A stretch of DNA of 13,705 nt from Cudoniella acicularis (GCA_013054445.1 JAAMPI010001499.1:1-13705); one strand, 5' to 3'; shown: positions 1 through 10,697, counted from the first letter of the stretch. The notes: generated by a model from the letters alone, not told the origin. Made by a program: numbers and translations.

Positions 1-914
1 GATTGTATTGTTGAGCAGACAATTGTGGGGAAGAAAAAAAGAGATTCGGGGGAAGGACGACGAGAAAAAAAATGTTGACTGGGAGAAGATTGTTTTAGTG
101 ACACAATAAGAATACAAGAGCTGAACAATAGGGGAGGCGAACAATGATGTAACTCCTTATCAAACATGTATTTGAACAATGAAACAACGGCACAACAAGA
201 CGGACAGCATGGTAAGATAAGTGTGGCGTGTACTAAGGAACAAGGAGGTAAAAATTTTTATTTAATGAGAATAAAGGAACAGCAGGAATAGGGTAGGATC
301 TTTCCCCAGTGTTAGATACATTGGTACGGGGAGGTCGGGCGAACAACAATGGTCACAAGATAAGACCAAAAGCAGTTGGAAGCTGCGTATTACGAAGTCG
401 AAAGCGTTGGGGCAGAGAAAGTAGCCCAGTTTCCGAGTGCTGGAACAAACCTGACGGCTTTAATCGTCTGGCTAATGAATATAATGGCAACTTTGTTAAA
501 GGTGATTAATTGCAAGTAGAGGCAGAATGCGGGATCAGATGAGTATTTATTTGTGCGCCGCCATCCTACTTCCCCTGTGTTGTCGGAGAAGGGCTTCCTC
601 TCGCGCCCTTCGTCTTGCTTGGTAGTTTGTAGCCAGAGCCTACTAAGGAAAGGCCCATATCTCCAGAATTTATCCTCTAAAAATTTTTGGAGGACGGGGA
701 ATCAATTTCTTCCCAAGCAGTTTCAAGAGTATCCAAAAATACCAACAGCCGGATCCAGAATGATGCGTCAAGACTCTGAAAACTGACCATAGGCAAGCGG
801 ATAACGCATCTCAACTTGCCCCCGATCTGACTATTTTCCTTGAGCCAGTGATCCGCCTGCTTTTTTACCGACATCTCAGTTGCATTTTGATTTGAACCAG
901 TCAGCGAAGCATTT
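1..914. other. No recognisable gene (left edge)
   Basis: I see no supported gene here. The plus strand is purine-rich in the first 300 bases and contains several scattered GAACAAT words, but I could not join these into a clear repeat unit. The short open frames at 309-509 and 553-786 (plus) and 677-964 (minus) show no family motif, no signal peptide and no splice logic. The part next to 915 is presumably the 3' flank of the HET gene. An old retroelement remnant is possible but not shown. Confidence 0.5.
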
Positions 915-2883
915 TCACGCAAGATGCAGAGTTCGGCACTTCTCTGCATCAAAAGCTTCGCCATTCATGATACCATGAACATAAGAGTCCCTAATGACCA
1001 AAAATTTGCCTTCCCCCTCCTCAATTCTTCTCAAGACCAAAGGCACTTTGGAGCTTTTACAGAGTATGACAGAGTCTCCCACCCTAGCTCGGTAAGAAGC
1101 AAGGCCGAGATAACCGCGTTTCGTTCGAATCATCCTCCTCTGAAGAGAGTAACGCCCTTGCATTTCGAACAACAAAAAAGGCCTGTTCGTCGTGAAGTGC
1201 CAGATGAACACAAAGGCGCCGTAGGGAAGGCCATGTGGGGAGCGGGCAACCCTCTCCCACAGGTCCAATTCCATCTTGACTCGAGGAGAGTCATCAACCT
1301 CGGCAACAGAGACAGTCTGCCAGAAGGCCTCCCGGATGGCTTCACCTGTGACGTAAAGATCCTTGGAACGGATATTTGCGAGCTTCTGCCATTGAATGAA
1401 AACCTTTCGTGCGCGGAGGAGTGTATGAATACATCTGGCCCATTCTTTGACGATGTCTTTTGTTGACTGAACGATGTAAGGCACTTGAACTCCTTAAAAC
1501 TCGGGCCCAATCTCTACGATCTTGTCAAATTCATAGCCTTCAATTTCCAAATGGCCAGCAGAACTCAGCGGCTTCTGCACATGACGTGAGTTTCCAGTAG
1601 CAGAAAATCTGGTTCTTTTCTCGGGGGTAACCAGCTCGGTTCCAGCAAGGGACAAAGGACCGTGGCCCCAAGAGTATGTTAAAGTAGAAGCCAGAGAAAT
1701 ATTCCAGTCGGGAGCCCATGAAGGAAGGCCATCCAGGTCAGATATTGTTGGCGTCGGTGGTCGACTGAGCAAATCCAACGATTGATCGTATTTCAGAATG
1801 TTGATTGCCGTCTCTTTAAAGATGGTGCTAACTTCATCGTGATAACTTATCCGGACTGGGGTTTTGGGACTGCTGGAGGTTTCGATAAGTCCCGAGAATG
1901 AATATATTTTGTCTCTTGGATCAGTTGCCAAGCATCGCTGGTGTCGAAGAAGAACGCCATGTAGGTTACTGTAGCCGTTCCTGTAGAAATGCCGTTCCTC
2001 CTCGATAGCCGAAATATTTTCCAAGGTGACGACGAAAGCCAGGGGGAAGTTGACTTGTGCCATGAATTTCAATGCCCGTATCACGTCGTCCCAGTCATAT
2101 TGAGAAGCGCCCCAGAAAATCGTGGCCTTGGACGAAACTGTGACTTCTTGCGCAACCCAAGCCCTTTCAAACCATGGCAGCCTAAGCATCCCTATGAGCT
2201 CGAGATAAAATTCTGAAGTAAATGGAGCTAGAGTGCGATATCTGTTCTCATCAACGTTCCACATTGATACGAGAGGGCTGTCGCGAAGGTCCACTCTTCT
2301 TCTCAATATTGCGAGTCCTGCCCTGAGAGAAATCAACGCGAATTCCGACATCTTCTGCTTCTTCTTCTCATTCATATCGCCAAGAAAAACGAGAGTTGTC
2401 TGCGCAAGTGAGAATATTGTTCGCATGAGCTGGACCTGTTGGTCCTTTTCCGCATTATCGGATTGGTTGATGCATATCGCATCTGCCCAAAGAAGCCGTG
2501 ATTTTTGAGAATACCTCATCGCTTGTAAAGCAGCCTCCAGCCGGCTGGGTATTTGCAGTCGTTGCCCATTGCAAATGATATGGGCAACATCCTTGGGATC
2601 TCCCCAGCAATAGGATACGGCTTCATAAACCAAATTCTTTGATAAGGTGGCTTCTTTTAAATTGAATGCTATGGGACCCAAGCCTTGCCCAGGAAGAAGT
2701 TCCAGTAGTCGAATCGAAGGAGGCTGAGAAATTCTCTTCAAGGGGCATGCTGAAATTTCGGCGGGTCTTCATGCAGAGGTTTGATACGGTCTCTTTCCGT
2801 ACGGACTTCAGAGTTCCATAAAACGTTTTTCTTATGTTGTGAGCCTGAATGAAAGCTTGCATATGGACTCTTGATGCGTTCAT
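915..2883 (-). CDS. HET-domain protein; frame broken by an in-frame stop or a cryptic intron
   Basis: HET proteins act in vegetative (heterokaryon) incompatibility and related cell-death responses. The N-terminal half shows the family hallmarks IRLLELLPG, YEAVSYCWGDP, LLWADAICINQ followed by EKDQQVQLM, and ERAWVAQE. The C-terminal part has the usual GYLGL and YVHGIMNGEAF ending. No ATG lies in frame upstream of the HET exon, so I propose exon 1 at 2883-2803 (27 codons from ATG), an intron at 2802-2724 (GTACGG..CTCAG, 79 nt), then the main exon from 2723. The junction reads FYGTLKS-PPSIRLLEL, like many HET N-termini. A TAA at 1496-1494 interrupts the frame after EIGPEF, yet the same frame stays open for 192 more codons to the stop at 915. 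Either this is a nonsense mutation (436-aa truncated product), or an intron at 1517-1467 (51 nt, weak donor GTAGAG, branch CTTAC, TTCAG acceptor) removes it, giving 612 aa, a normal HET length. Confidence 0.85.
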
Positions 2884-3269
2884 TTCCAAGAGGCCATGTT
2901 AGAGTGGCGCGTGTTGGGGTGAACCCCGTGGTAGGGTGAGATCGCAAATGAGCAATGCGTACAGTAGCACAATATCTCGACATCAAAACAGCGGCTGGTT
3001 TCGTTTGACCACGAAAGAGCGATTTGCAGATGGGATACTAGAAGTCGTCTACATGATCGTGGGAATCGTGATGTTCCCGAAATGATTTGCGATCGGGGAA
3101 ATCTTGAGCCCGCCAAGATGCACGGTCCATGCGCTTACATAAGTCTCATCCTCCCCCCTATTGACTGCGGTTAGTGGTGTATTTAGTCGGAAAGCTCGAT
3201 ATGCTAAGTAGGTAAAGCATCACCATCCCTTGTTTTGGTCAAAAAATGACTGTATAATTTTTGTGCTAC
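2884..3269. other. Intergenic region upstream of the HET gene
   Basis: I see no gene in these 386 bases. The region is the 5' flank of the HET gene and the 3' flank of the 2EXR gene. The minus-strand open frames here (2880-3116 and 2738-2986) show no family motif. Confidence 0.5.
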
Positions 3270-4066
3270 TCAAATGTTACTCAATGTCACCTCGTTGCCT
3301 TCTTCCTTCAACACCTTCCCATCCTCAGAAACGAAGACCACCCTCGGGACTCTCACTTCCGTTGGCACCGCTGGCCTCACGGTTTCCCCACTCGCCACAA
3401 CAGATCCAGTTTTCAAGAAAATATCTCGTAATATCATCTCGCAACGCGTCCTTTCTTCGTTTGTTCCCAGGGTTTTTGTTGACCCCCCACTCCCAGCCCC
3501 GTCGCCTACCACAAGAATAATCTCTCTCAAATTTCCAAATGAGAACATGGAGCTAATATCCCTAGTGTGCTGATATCGTAAAGCGCTCAACATAGTCTCC
3601 GTCCACTCAGGCCGAAAGAAAGTCAAGGATTGTATGAGATGTGCATCGAAAGGGGAGTAGCGACAGAGATAACCCAGCAGCTTAGAACATGCCAGAATTT
3701 TCCTTTGTAAAATATAGACGAGAGGCGGTTGAACCTAAGAGTTAAAGCAAGTCAGTAAATGCGCGTGAGAGCAATTATAAACCCAAGTATACTTACTGCC
3801 AATGAGTCTATGTCTGAGTTGAAATACACTGCCTTGGTTGTCGCGATCTTAAATACTTTTCTGTACCTTTTCAAGGCGATTTCGCGACTCTCTCGATTGA
3901 TCCATAGAGCACTTGGATTAGGCGTCAGGGGCTTGAAAGAAGTATCGGCACCACTAACAAACTCCAAGATGACTGTCCGCGGCTCAAACGTTGCTTCCCA
4001 GATGTCCAGACGGAGTTCTATTGGGAGGTCGTTGAAACGGGAAGGTGTTTCTGTGGTGCGATCCAT
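3270..4066 (-). CDS. 2EXR domain-containing protein, two exons, 244 aa
   Basis: The start is the ATG at 4066. Exon 1 is 4066-3797 and exon 2 is 3734-3270. The 62-nt intron (3796-3735) has a strong GTAAGT donor, a TACTGAC branch site and a CTCTTAG acceptor, and joins the exons in phase 0. Residues 11-30 carry the diagnostic 2EXR start (FNDLPIELRLDIWEATFEPR). Then follow a variable stretch, a leucine/proline section ending in INRESREIALKRY, and a VYFNSDIDSLA segment, which is the usual order in this family. Exon 2 continues with an alpha/beta-looking region (SLTFFRPEW, LREIILVVGDG) and an acidic C-terminus. 2EXR proteins are abundant and expanded in Pezizomycotina, often near HET genes and other accessory genes, and their biochemical role is unknown. 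No membrane segment or signal peptide is visible. The frame is intact. Confidence 0.87.
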
Positions 4067-4757
4067 GATAGGGCAGCTTGCAAAAAGACTACGTTCTTCG
4101 ATGTTCTGATGATTTGGGTTTCAGGGTTACTCTAAAAAAATATTTGAAAGACGGAGTAGGAGAATTGGATATTCCTGAATTCTAAAAGTCCTGTAGAGAA
4201 GGCTCAGTCATTCTGGAGCTCATCTTCAAGACACTCCTTTTAACCACGCCATTCTAAATCAGCTGCGAGACAAATCTGACAGGTCAACCAATCACTCCTG
4301 GTGTGAATCAAGATTAGCCACCACTGATTCATTGCAATTATTTGACGTCCACCAAATAGTCGCAACGTTCGTACAGCACCCAGTAAAGGACTACGCCTCA
4401 ATGCCTCACCGCGCCACCCCACACTTCACCGCTGTACGCCTCTAAGAATCATTCATTTTCTTTTAAGGCTAAGCCAATGAGTGCGTAGCCGCGCTTTCTA
4501 AATGGAAGTTCCCGAAATTCATGCTTGCTTGTTTTTCGGGGTTTTCCTTATCAAAAGCCACATAATCTTACATCATGTCACAAGGCGTTTAGGGCTGAAC
4601 GCTTATCACAGAAAACGGCCACTACCTGAGAGGCTGAAACCTGTGACACTCTTCTATATCTGAGTCCTGGCTAATCACCGTCCAGGCGAGGCACACCATC
4701 ACGGTGTTTTATTGAGCGACTCAACAGTATCTATTTTAATCTTCAATGCAGGCTTCA
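4067..4757. other. Gene-free stretch upstream of the 2EXR gene
   Basis: I find no supported coding exon on either strand. The only sizeable frame (4240-4422, minus, 60 aa) has no recognisable motif and no start or splice context. The first few hundred bases probably hold the 2EXR promoter. The right boundary is set by the MITE-like element. Confidence 0.5.
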
Positions 4758-5146
4758 CAGGGTTGCGATTAGTGTACCCGAATTTTTACACACTGGCCGT
4801 AAAGTGGTGGGACTTACCTATGCGGCACTAAACTAGTATAAGTGGTGTGATTTTCAGTACGTACGGAGATAGTCAGTATAAAATCAAGTACGGGCATCTC
4901 ACTGGCCGTATACTATTTGTACGGAATAGGGGGGTAATAAGCCACAAATAGAGGGTAATAAGCCACAAACAGGGGAGTGAAAAAAGTAAATTTCAGTAAT
5001 TTCCGCATAACTATACACTAATATTAAGACACTGCTATACGAAACGCCAAGTAATACGTGCGCTAACTATTGATATTACACGGCGTACGTATTTCCAGGC
5101 TGATTATCAGCCACAATATTACCGGCGTACACTAATCGCAACCCTG
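4758..5146. mobile_element. MITE-like element, 389 bp, perfect 20-bp terminal inverted repeats
   Basis: CAGGGTTGCGATTAGTGTAC at 4758-4777 is matched perfectly by its reverse complement at 5127-5146. The interior has no open reading frame of note, so it would be a non-autonomous element. It also holds a 15-bp palindrome (GGCTGATTATCAGCC, 5098-5112), two copies of a 21-bp repeat (4932-4973) and several copies of ACTGGCCGTA and CGGCGTAC words. The CAGGG termini resemble those of hAT elements, which make 8-bp target duplications. The flanks AGGCTTCA and CTTCTTCA match at only 5 of 8 positions, so a target duplication is suggestive but not proven. Superfamily assignment is tentative. Confidence 0.7.
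4932..4973. repeat. Two tandem copies of a 21-bp unit
   Basis: The unit begins GGGTAATAAGCCACAAA and occurs at 4932-4952 and 4953-4973, differing at two positions. It lies inside the MITE-like element. It may be a subterminal repeat of that element; no other function is apparent. Confidence 0.75.
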
Positions 5147-5556
5147 CTTCTTCATTCGCACGCCAATTGAAAGCAAAGTTTCTCCTACACGAAGTGTTTA
5201 CTCTTTCCCGCCTCAGTGTTGTTACACGCTAAATCCCAGCGCCTCATACCCTATATTTCAGCGAGTGGTCCTTAGTCTCCCGCTGGCATCGCGAAATCAA
5301 GGAAAACACTTCAAATTTACCAAACAATTGCTGAGTCTATCGCCTTCTATATTTCATAGATTTTAAAAACGCTCAATAAAGGTTTAATTTCCTGTTTTCC
5401 GTATATTATTCAAGGTATGGAAAGTGGCTATTCGCTAAAGTGTTACCAACCGGTGCTTCGTGCTACTAACCAGCAAGTGCTCGACAGTATAAATTCGGCT
5501 TTAGGATATCTCACTTCTCATCCCAACTCCTCCCCTCCCCAACCCTCCTCTCTCCA
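5147..5556. other. Gene-free stretch downstream of the monooxygenase gene
   Basis: No coding exon or RNA gene is recognisable. The last part (about 5515-5556) is a pyrimidine-rich tract on the plus strand, meaning purine-rich just after the stop codon of the monooxygenase, so it is probably its 3' untranslated region. Confidence 0.45.
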
Positions 5557-6933
5557 CTAGCTACCACTCGCCTCCTCCTTACACTTCTTCAAATCAATCT
5601 CATAAATAAACCTCCACCTACTCCCCAATACCCCCCTCAACTTCTCAACGTCCAACCTCACACCCTCTTCCCTTCCACAAATAATCCTACCAGTGCCTTG
5701 ACTCGACTCCACAATTCTCTGCGCCCTCGGCCTTCTCACCCTATCATACGCTTGAAAAGCCGCTCCTATTTGTTGCGGGTTTTTAACTTCTTGAAGGAGG
5801 GTTTGGAGGATCATGGCATCTTCGATTGCTTGACCAGCTCCAGAGCCTTGCCAGGGTGTCATTGCGTGTGCTGCGTCGCCAATGATGCAGATGCGGTTTT
5901 TGGTGTATGTTGGTGTGTTTTCCTTGAAATGCCATTGCGGGAAGGCCTTTAGCTCCTTGTTCTCCAATAGAAGCTAAATTGCTTCTCATCAGTCACTCCT
6001 CACCACCCATCATTTCCACGAAAGAAACTCACATTTATCATCCCACTAGCAATAGGACCGTTACTCCAGCTTTTAAAAGCCTCTTCAAGCATCTCGCGAT
6101 CTAAATCCCTTTTCCACTCTGAAGGATCCCACGATGAGGTCATCACAGAAGCAACACACTGCACCGTTTCTCCATTATCAAGCACATCGTGCATGAAAAA
6201 CCCCCCATCGCCACTCCAAGCATACTGCCTCGCCTCTTTGAAATACTCGTCTCCCAACACCTCTCTTGCTCTCGCGATCGGCACTAACGCCCTACAATCC
6301 CAGAATCCTGCGAAAGTAGGATTAAGAGCAGGGTGGCCGGCACCGAGGACGCACTCGCGTACCGTGCCGTGGATACCGTCCGCTCCAATTACCGCATCTA
6401 CGAACTCTTCAGTCCCGTCGAGGAATGAGAGGATGATTTCTCCATCGGGTGAAGTTGTTGAGATTTTGGTAAGCTTTTTGCTGGTGAACATTTTTGATGA
6501 GGGGATGGGCTTGAGTAATTCATTTAGAAAGGCGGCGCGGTGGACAACACGTCCCTGGTTCTCGCTGGCTAAGTCGAAGATTATTGTGCCAGCATCAGGG
6601 CCTGATCCCTAAATTCAACAAGCAATCAGCCAAAGTCACTCGCATTGGCTTTTGGACAGGAAGATTTACGAGAATAGAGCGTGTCGAATGCATTCGTACA
6701 GCGCCAGCTTTATCCAGTGCTTCTCCCATCTCGGGACTGATTTCCTCTAGAGCTCGCTGGGCATTGGTAGCTAGACCGACAGCGGCTCCACGTTCGGAGA
6801 ACTCTGGTGCTGATTCATAAATTCTGACGTCGAGATGGGAATACTTCGTAAGTGCATTCATGAGGGTTGCCCCTGCGAGGCCACCACCAATGATGGCGAG
6901 ACGTAATTGCTTGGTGTCATCCTGGGTTGCCAT
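5557..6933 (-). CDS. FAD-dependent monooxygenase, salicylate-hydroxylase type, 418 aa, three exons
   Basis: This is a group A flavin monooxygenase, the type that uses NAD(P)H and oxygen to hydroxylate aromatic or other small substrates. Exon 1 is 6933-6670, exon 2 is 6608-6033 and exon 3 is 5973-5557. Introns 6669-6609 (GTAAAT..TTTAG, 61 nt) and 6032-5974 (GTGAGT..TTTAG, 59 nt) both join in phase 0. The protein shows the dinucleotide-binding GGGLAG motif near residues 16-21, a junction reading HSTRSIL-GSGPDAGT as in relatives, HRAAFLNEL, the DG motif GADGIHG near 163-169, and the GD motif GDAAHAMTPWQGSGAGQAIED near 312-332. The R-x-x-R-A-Q-R segment after it is typical. Length is normal for the family and no key residue is missing. 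There is no signal peptide, so it should be soluble and cytosolic. Substrate cannot be deduced; salicylate is only one possibility, and relatives often sit in secondary-metabolite clusters. Confidence 0.92.
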
Positions 6934-7599
6934 GTTTCAATGGTGTTTGCTAATGAGGGCTTGTGGATGCTGAATCCCACAGTCGCAAAGCTCTAGGAAA
7001 GAAATTAGTAGGCGAATGAGACACTCTGTACTGCGTATATTTTTTACTGAAGTATGGGAGTTGTTGCGAAGCTTACCGGTTTTAGATCCAACATTCGGGT
7101 TGGTTGGACATAACATGTTCCCGGGTACATCGGCACCTGATTTGGATCTGACTCAGCCGTTGACATCGGATACCTAGAAAGGAAGGAGCTTCATAACTCT
7201 TGCCCACGACTACAGGCTATATTGCTCGTTGGTCAAGTTACATGAGGTGCATTTCTGCCAGTCCTAGCTTTTCAAGTAGTAATAAAACCAACTGCAAGCA
7301 GCAAAAGCAGATCGCCGGAACATTTATTTATCCATACCTGACGACTTAAATCTGTGTCTTGAGTTGGCCTCAAATTGAAGAGACTCAGAATTCAGAGCAA
7401 TTTATGAAAACGGAACAAAATATAGATTTGGGATAGGAGAAAGCTCCATTATTGTAGCGGGAAACCAGCCTCGCAGAATATGCCCCGCGTTGCCATTTAT
7501 ATGGCCGCGTTCTTTCTTATTCTTAACCCCCGTGGCCCAATCACCAATCCTCTCCTTTAATTCAGCTCCAAAATATTCAAATCTACACTTCGACGCAGA
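6934..7599. other. Intergenic region, promoter side of the monooxygenase
   Basis: There are 666 bases without a recognisable gene, between the start of the monooxygenase and the stop of the seven-transmembrane gene. It should contain the monooxygenase promoter and the 3' end of the neighbouring transcript. I could not pick out a convincing TATA box or binding-site cluster. Confidence 0.45.
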
Positions 7600-9091
7600 C
7601 TAAACATTTTCAGACACTTTACGCTTCCCTATAGTCTCTGCGGGAAAACCCGAAGAAGAATTTTCAGTTGTCTCTTTAGATCCGACAATATGTGTATTCG
7701 AAGCATTAGAAGCATTCTCGCCCGTCTGCGGATTGGTGGTATCGTCATAGAGTCTCGAACGATTGGATCGGAACGAATGTAAAGAAAATGCGCTTCTGAT
7801 GCTGTTTATGACAGAATCGGGTGAGAGGCCTTTGAAGAGGAAGCGAATTGTTGGGAGACAGGCTGCCAAGAGTCCTAGACAGACTTCGACCAAGAGCCAG
7901 TATAATAGCCCAGTAATGGTCACTGGAGAAATAGAATTAGTAAGTCGTCTTGAAAAATTAAGATTGACTTTACTCACAATCTTCATCATCTCTGGGGTTG
8001 AATCCCTCTAAGAATATAGTAAGCATTTATCATGACTCTGAGCTTTTGCACCAAGACTTACCATTGACAGCTTGAGAGACGAAGACTAGCCGTAGGGCCG
8101 AAGCAGCGACAGCACTAGGTAAAATAAGCCACACACAACAAACTGCCGGTTGACACGACTCACATTGCACCTAGAAGGAAAATCAAAGTGACTGCAATTT
8201 TCTTAGAGGTTTGAAGCTGTAGTTTCCATAACTATGTAGGTTGTCATCAGCATAAAATACTATGATTAAATAGGATTGCTTGGCACGTACTAATGGAAGT
8301 GGAATGATAAGAGTCAGGACATCCGTAATAAAATCGCTGATTGACAAACTATATGTTTTCAAAAGTGTATTGAGACATTTAGCCTTAAGGTCGTCCGTTG
8401 ATCCCCAGTAAGCACTAAAATAGCCTTTGCAAATAAACACATGTGCGAACCAAAACCCCAAGGTCCAGAGCCCTATGATGCACATCATGCCGGTAATGAT
8501 AAATCGTGCAATTCCAGTCTTTTGAGGGCAGAATATTCGGTGATAGAAGGAGAGAATACTCAATTTGATGAGTCCCAGTGCCGGTATACATATCACATAC
8601 ATCGTCCATTCAACCTAATATAAAGCTTTAGCAAGTTTCAGAACCACCCTATTCAAAGAGATTGATACCTGAGAAGTCACGACAATTGCAGGATTTAAAG
8701 TTGTAAGTTCGGTTCTTGAAGAGACATGTTGACTGGGTGGTGTCAAGTATCCAACGGAATGTTTCGTAATGCCTTTGGACTATCAGTGTTCGAATCAGTA
8801 CGAGAAGGCCGGTAAACTTGCCCGTGATCATTGTTGCTGCAGCGCCTAAGACCAAGATCTAGGCAGATCGTGTTAAAAATTGGCTATGGGGATGCAATAC
8901 CGAGTGGGCAATCTTACAAGAGCTGGTATCGTAAGCCAATCATCCAACTTGAGCGGTAAGTTTTGCTTCTTCCTGGCGTATATCCTCAGGATAACCGCGA
9001 TGACATCGAGAATTGGAAGAGCAATAGCTGCAGCTAAATTGTAGCTCGCCAATTGATAATAGTGCTCGTTCGGTTCTGTTGTCATCGCCAT
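7600..9091 (-). CDS. Fungal rhodopsin-domain seven-transmembrane protein, 370 aa, eight exons
   Basis: The exons run 9091-8918, 8858-8822, 8772-8669, 8614-8291, 8231-8164, 8114-8062, 8007-7978 and 7922-7600. All junctions keep frame and give 370 aa from the ATG at 9091. The protein matches the fungal rhodopsin-domain (SAT4-like/PTH11-related) integral membrane family: YNLAAAIALPILD (helix 1), DDWLTIPALILVLG (helix 2), GYLTPP, SQVEW before helix 3, GLIKLSILSFYHRIF, a helix 4 ending in FICKG, DFITDVLTLIIPLP (helix 5), KKIAVTLIFLLGAI (helix 6) and ITGLLYWLLVEVCLGLLAAC (helix 7). A Ser/Asn-rich cytosolic tail follows. Six introns are GT-AG; intron 2 (8821-8773) must be GC-AG to restore the conserved region. 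Exons of 37 and 30 nt would be easy to miss. The family is plasma-membrane located and some members act as putative receptors; ligand and role here are unknown. Confidence 0.88.
8773..8821 (-). other. GC-AG intron in the rhodopsin-domain gene
   Basis: The only splice that carries the frame from the helix-2 exon (ATMIT-G) into the conserved GYLTPP segment is a 49-nt intron starting GCAAGT and ending CCAAAG. GCAAGT is the standard minor-class GC donor. An ACTGAT branch-like sequence lies about 15 nt before the acceptor. GT donors in the same region give introns of the wrong phase or of impossible length. Confidence 0.72.
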
Positions 9092-10697
9092 TCTTGCAAT
9101 TTTGTCAGACAGAAATAATGAAAAGCTGGTGGAACAGTTTGAACAGGTGCTGGACGATCTGCTTGGTCCGAGTATTTTGAGCCACAGGTATATGGGAAAA
9201 GGCGCGGAAAGAAGAGGATTAAACAAAAGGGAAATTCTTCGCCTCAAAAAATCAACGACGAATGTGCCCTACGCCTAGGGGGGGGGCACCTTCTGCAGGT
9301 TGAGTGGTTTTCAGAAACTGCATCTGTGGATAAATGCAAAGCGTGTTGGTGGCGCAACAGAGGAAATTCATTTGCTACTACCCATGGCCAACAATTTGCG
9401 CAACAGTATGCATGTGCTTGAATGAGAATAAGTATATTACTGGCGGGGGAAAGAACATGTTGGTTCCGGTTGGTACAAGGTCAGGGACTCAGGGCAACAA
9501 ACCACTTTTCAGATGCGCTGAAGTCTGTCGGCATGTAGCACCACATATAGAGCCGGAAACGCATGTTGGTTAATCAATACTGTTGGAAAGGTCCTTCCTT
9601 CTTGGTGAGAATTTTGTTTCTCCAAACAGTTGTAGTTGAGGGCGCGTATTGTGCAATTGGCACACGTAGATAACGTTGTTTGGTAACGAGGCAGCCACTT
9701 CCGCCGTACCCCGATGACGCACGCCACTTTCCTTACTCGGTGTAGAATTTTGCGCCATATTTTTGGCCGAAATTCTACAGGGGTTCTGCAAGGCTCCTGG
9801 AGGTTCATGCGGTGGTGTTTGTGTTGTATACTCTTGATGCATTAACTCTCTCACACACGTGTTCTCCCCTGCTTTCAAAAAGTTGGAATCATTGTGTTTG
9901 TCATGGCTTAATAGCTGTTTCCATATCTCGCTTAAGTAACCCGCGTCCTCTCACGTATTGCATTTATCGAATAACCATTAAGGGCTTTGAACGGCCAGTT
10001 TTCTTCCATCGGAATGCTTCTTAGTAATTTGTATAAAACCATCGGTGTTGCAGAATTGTCGCACTGACAACCACTGTGTCAGTGCCACCTATCTTACCTA
10101 GGGAAAAGATATACCTAGTCCCAAACACCAACTGCATAAGTGTTGGGAAATCTCTTTGAAAGAAGAAGGTCGGCACAGTGGAGATAGGACCTCAAGGCTA
10201 CCTGTTCTCCACTGCATGTCCTCGATCCCATAGCAAGCGGCATATGAAATAAGGCCCAATAAAATTGTAGATCCTTCTGGGTACCCAGAGTGGAAGTTCA
10301 TTTGAAGAATACCTGCTTGGCGTTTCGCTTGATTTGCCATTTCATCCCGATTTCTAGGCCATGGACAAAACCGCGCCGCTTCACGGGCGGCATATGCAAG
10401 CACCACAAATCCAAACCACGGAGATTGACTTTGAATGTGAATAATTTACAAGACACATGAAAGATTGCAATTGAAATTGTAAAAGCTATGGCCATTTAGT
10501 TTCTGCCTATTAATGAGGGGAGGCATTCCATCGAGTACAAATATATCCAAATTGCCAAATCTCCATCGTTCCATTGTCGTCGAAAAGGAAGTCCACCGTC
10601 AATACCAAAACCACCACAACATCAACTAACTGTCCTTCTCATTCTACAAAGATTGACCATTGTAGAACCCCTCCTCCATGCTTCTTGCGCACGAATC
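9092..10697. other. About 1.6 kb without a convincing gene
   Basis: The first part is the promoter side of the seven-transmembrane gene. Several short frames exist (for example 9334-9573 plus, 9570-9878 minus, 9812-10024 plus), none with a family motif. The most suggestive stretch is minus 10495-10098: a short hydrophobic start (MAIAFTISIAIF) lies in one frame, and an adjacent frame contains a hydrophobic patch followed by RFCPWPRNRDEMANQ and a possible GTATTC donor. I could not connect these by good splice signals, so I do not call a gene. A poly-G run of nine lies near 9280. Confidence 0.4.
10061..10085. repeat. Perfect 9-bp inverted repeat with 7-nt spacer
   Basis: GCACTGACA at 10061-10069 is followed, after seven bases, by its exact reverse complement TGTCAGTGC at 10077-10085. 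It could be a hairpin or a dyad binding site. It is far from any called start codon, so no role can be assigned. Confidence 0.6.

Noticed and set aside
924..1466. A 180-aa plus-strand open frame
   Set aside because: It is antisense to the C-terminal half of the HET gene, whose minus-strand frame shows clear family motifs.
4067..5556. Search for tRNA or other structured RNA genes in the gene-free region
   Set aside because: The palindromes found are explained by the MITE-like element; no cloverleaf with conserved tRNA boxes could be recognised.
9509..9878. Overlapping minus-strand frames of about 100 aa
   Set aside because: No family motif, no splice logic and no signal peptide; the two frames overlap each other, as expected by chance.
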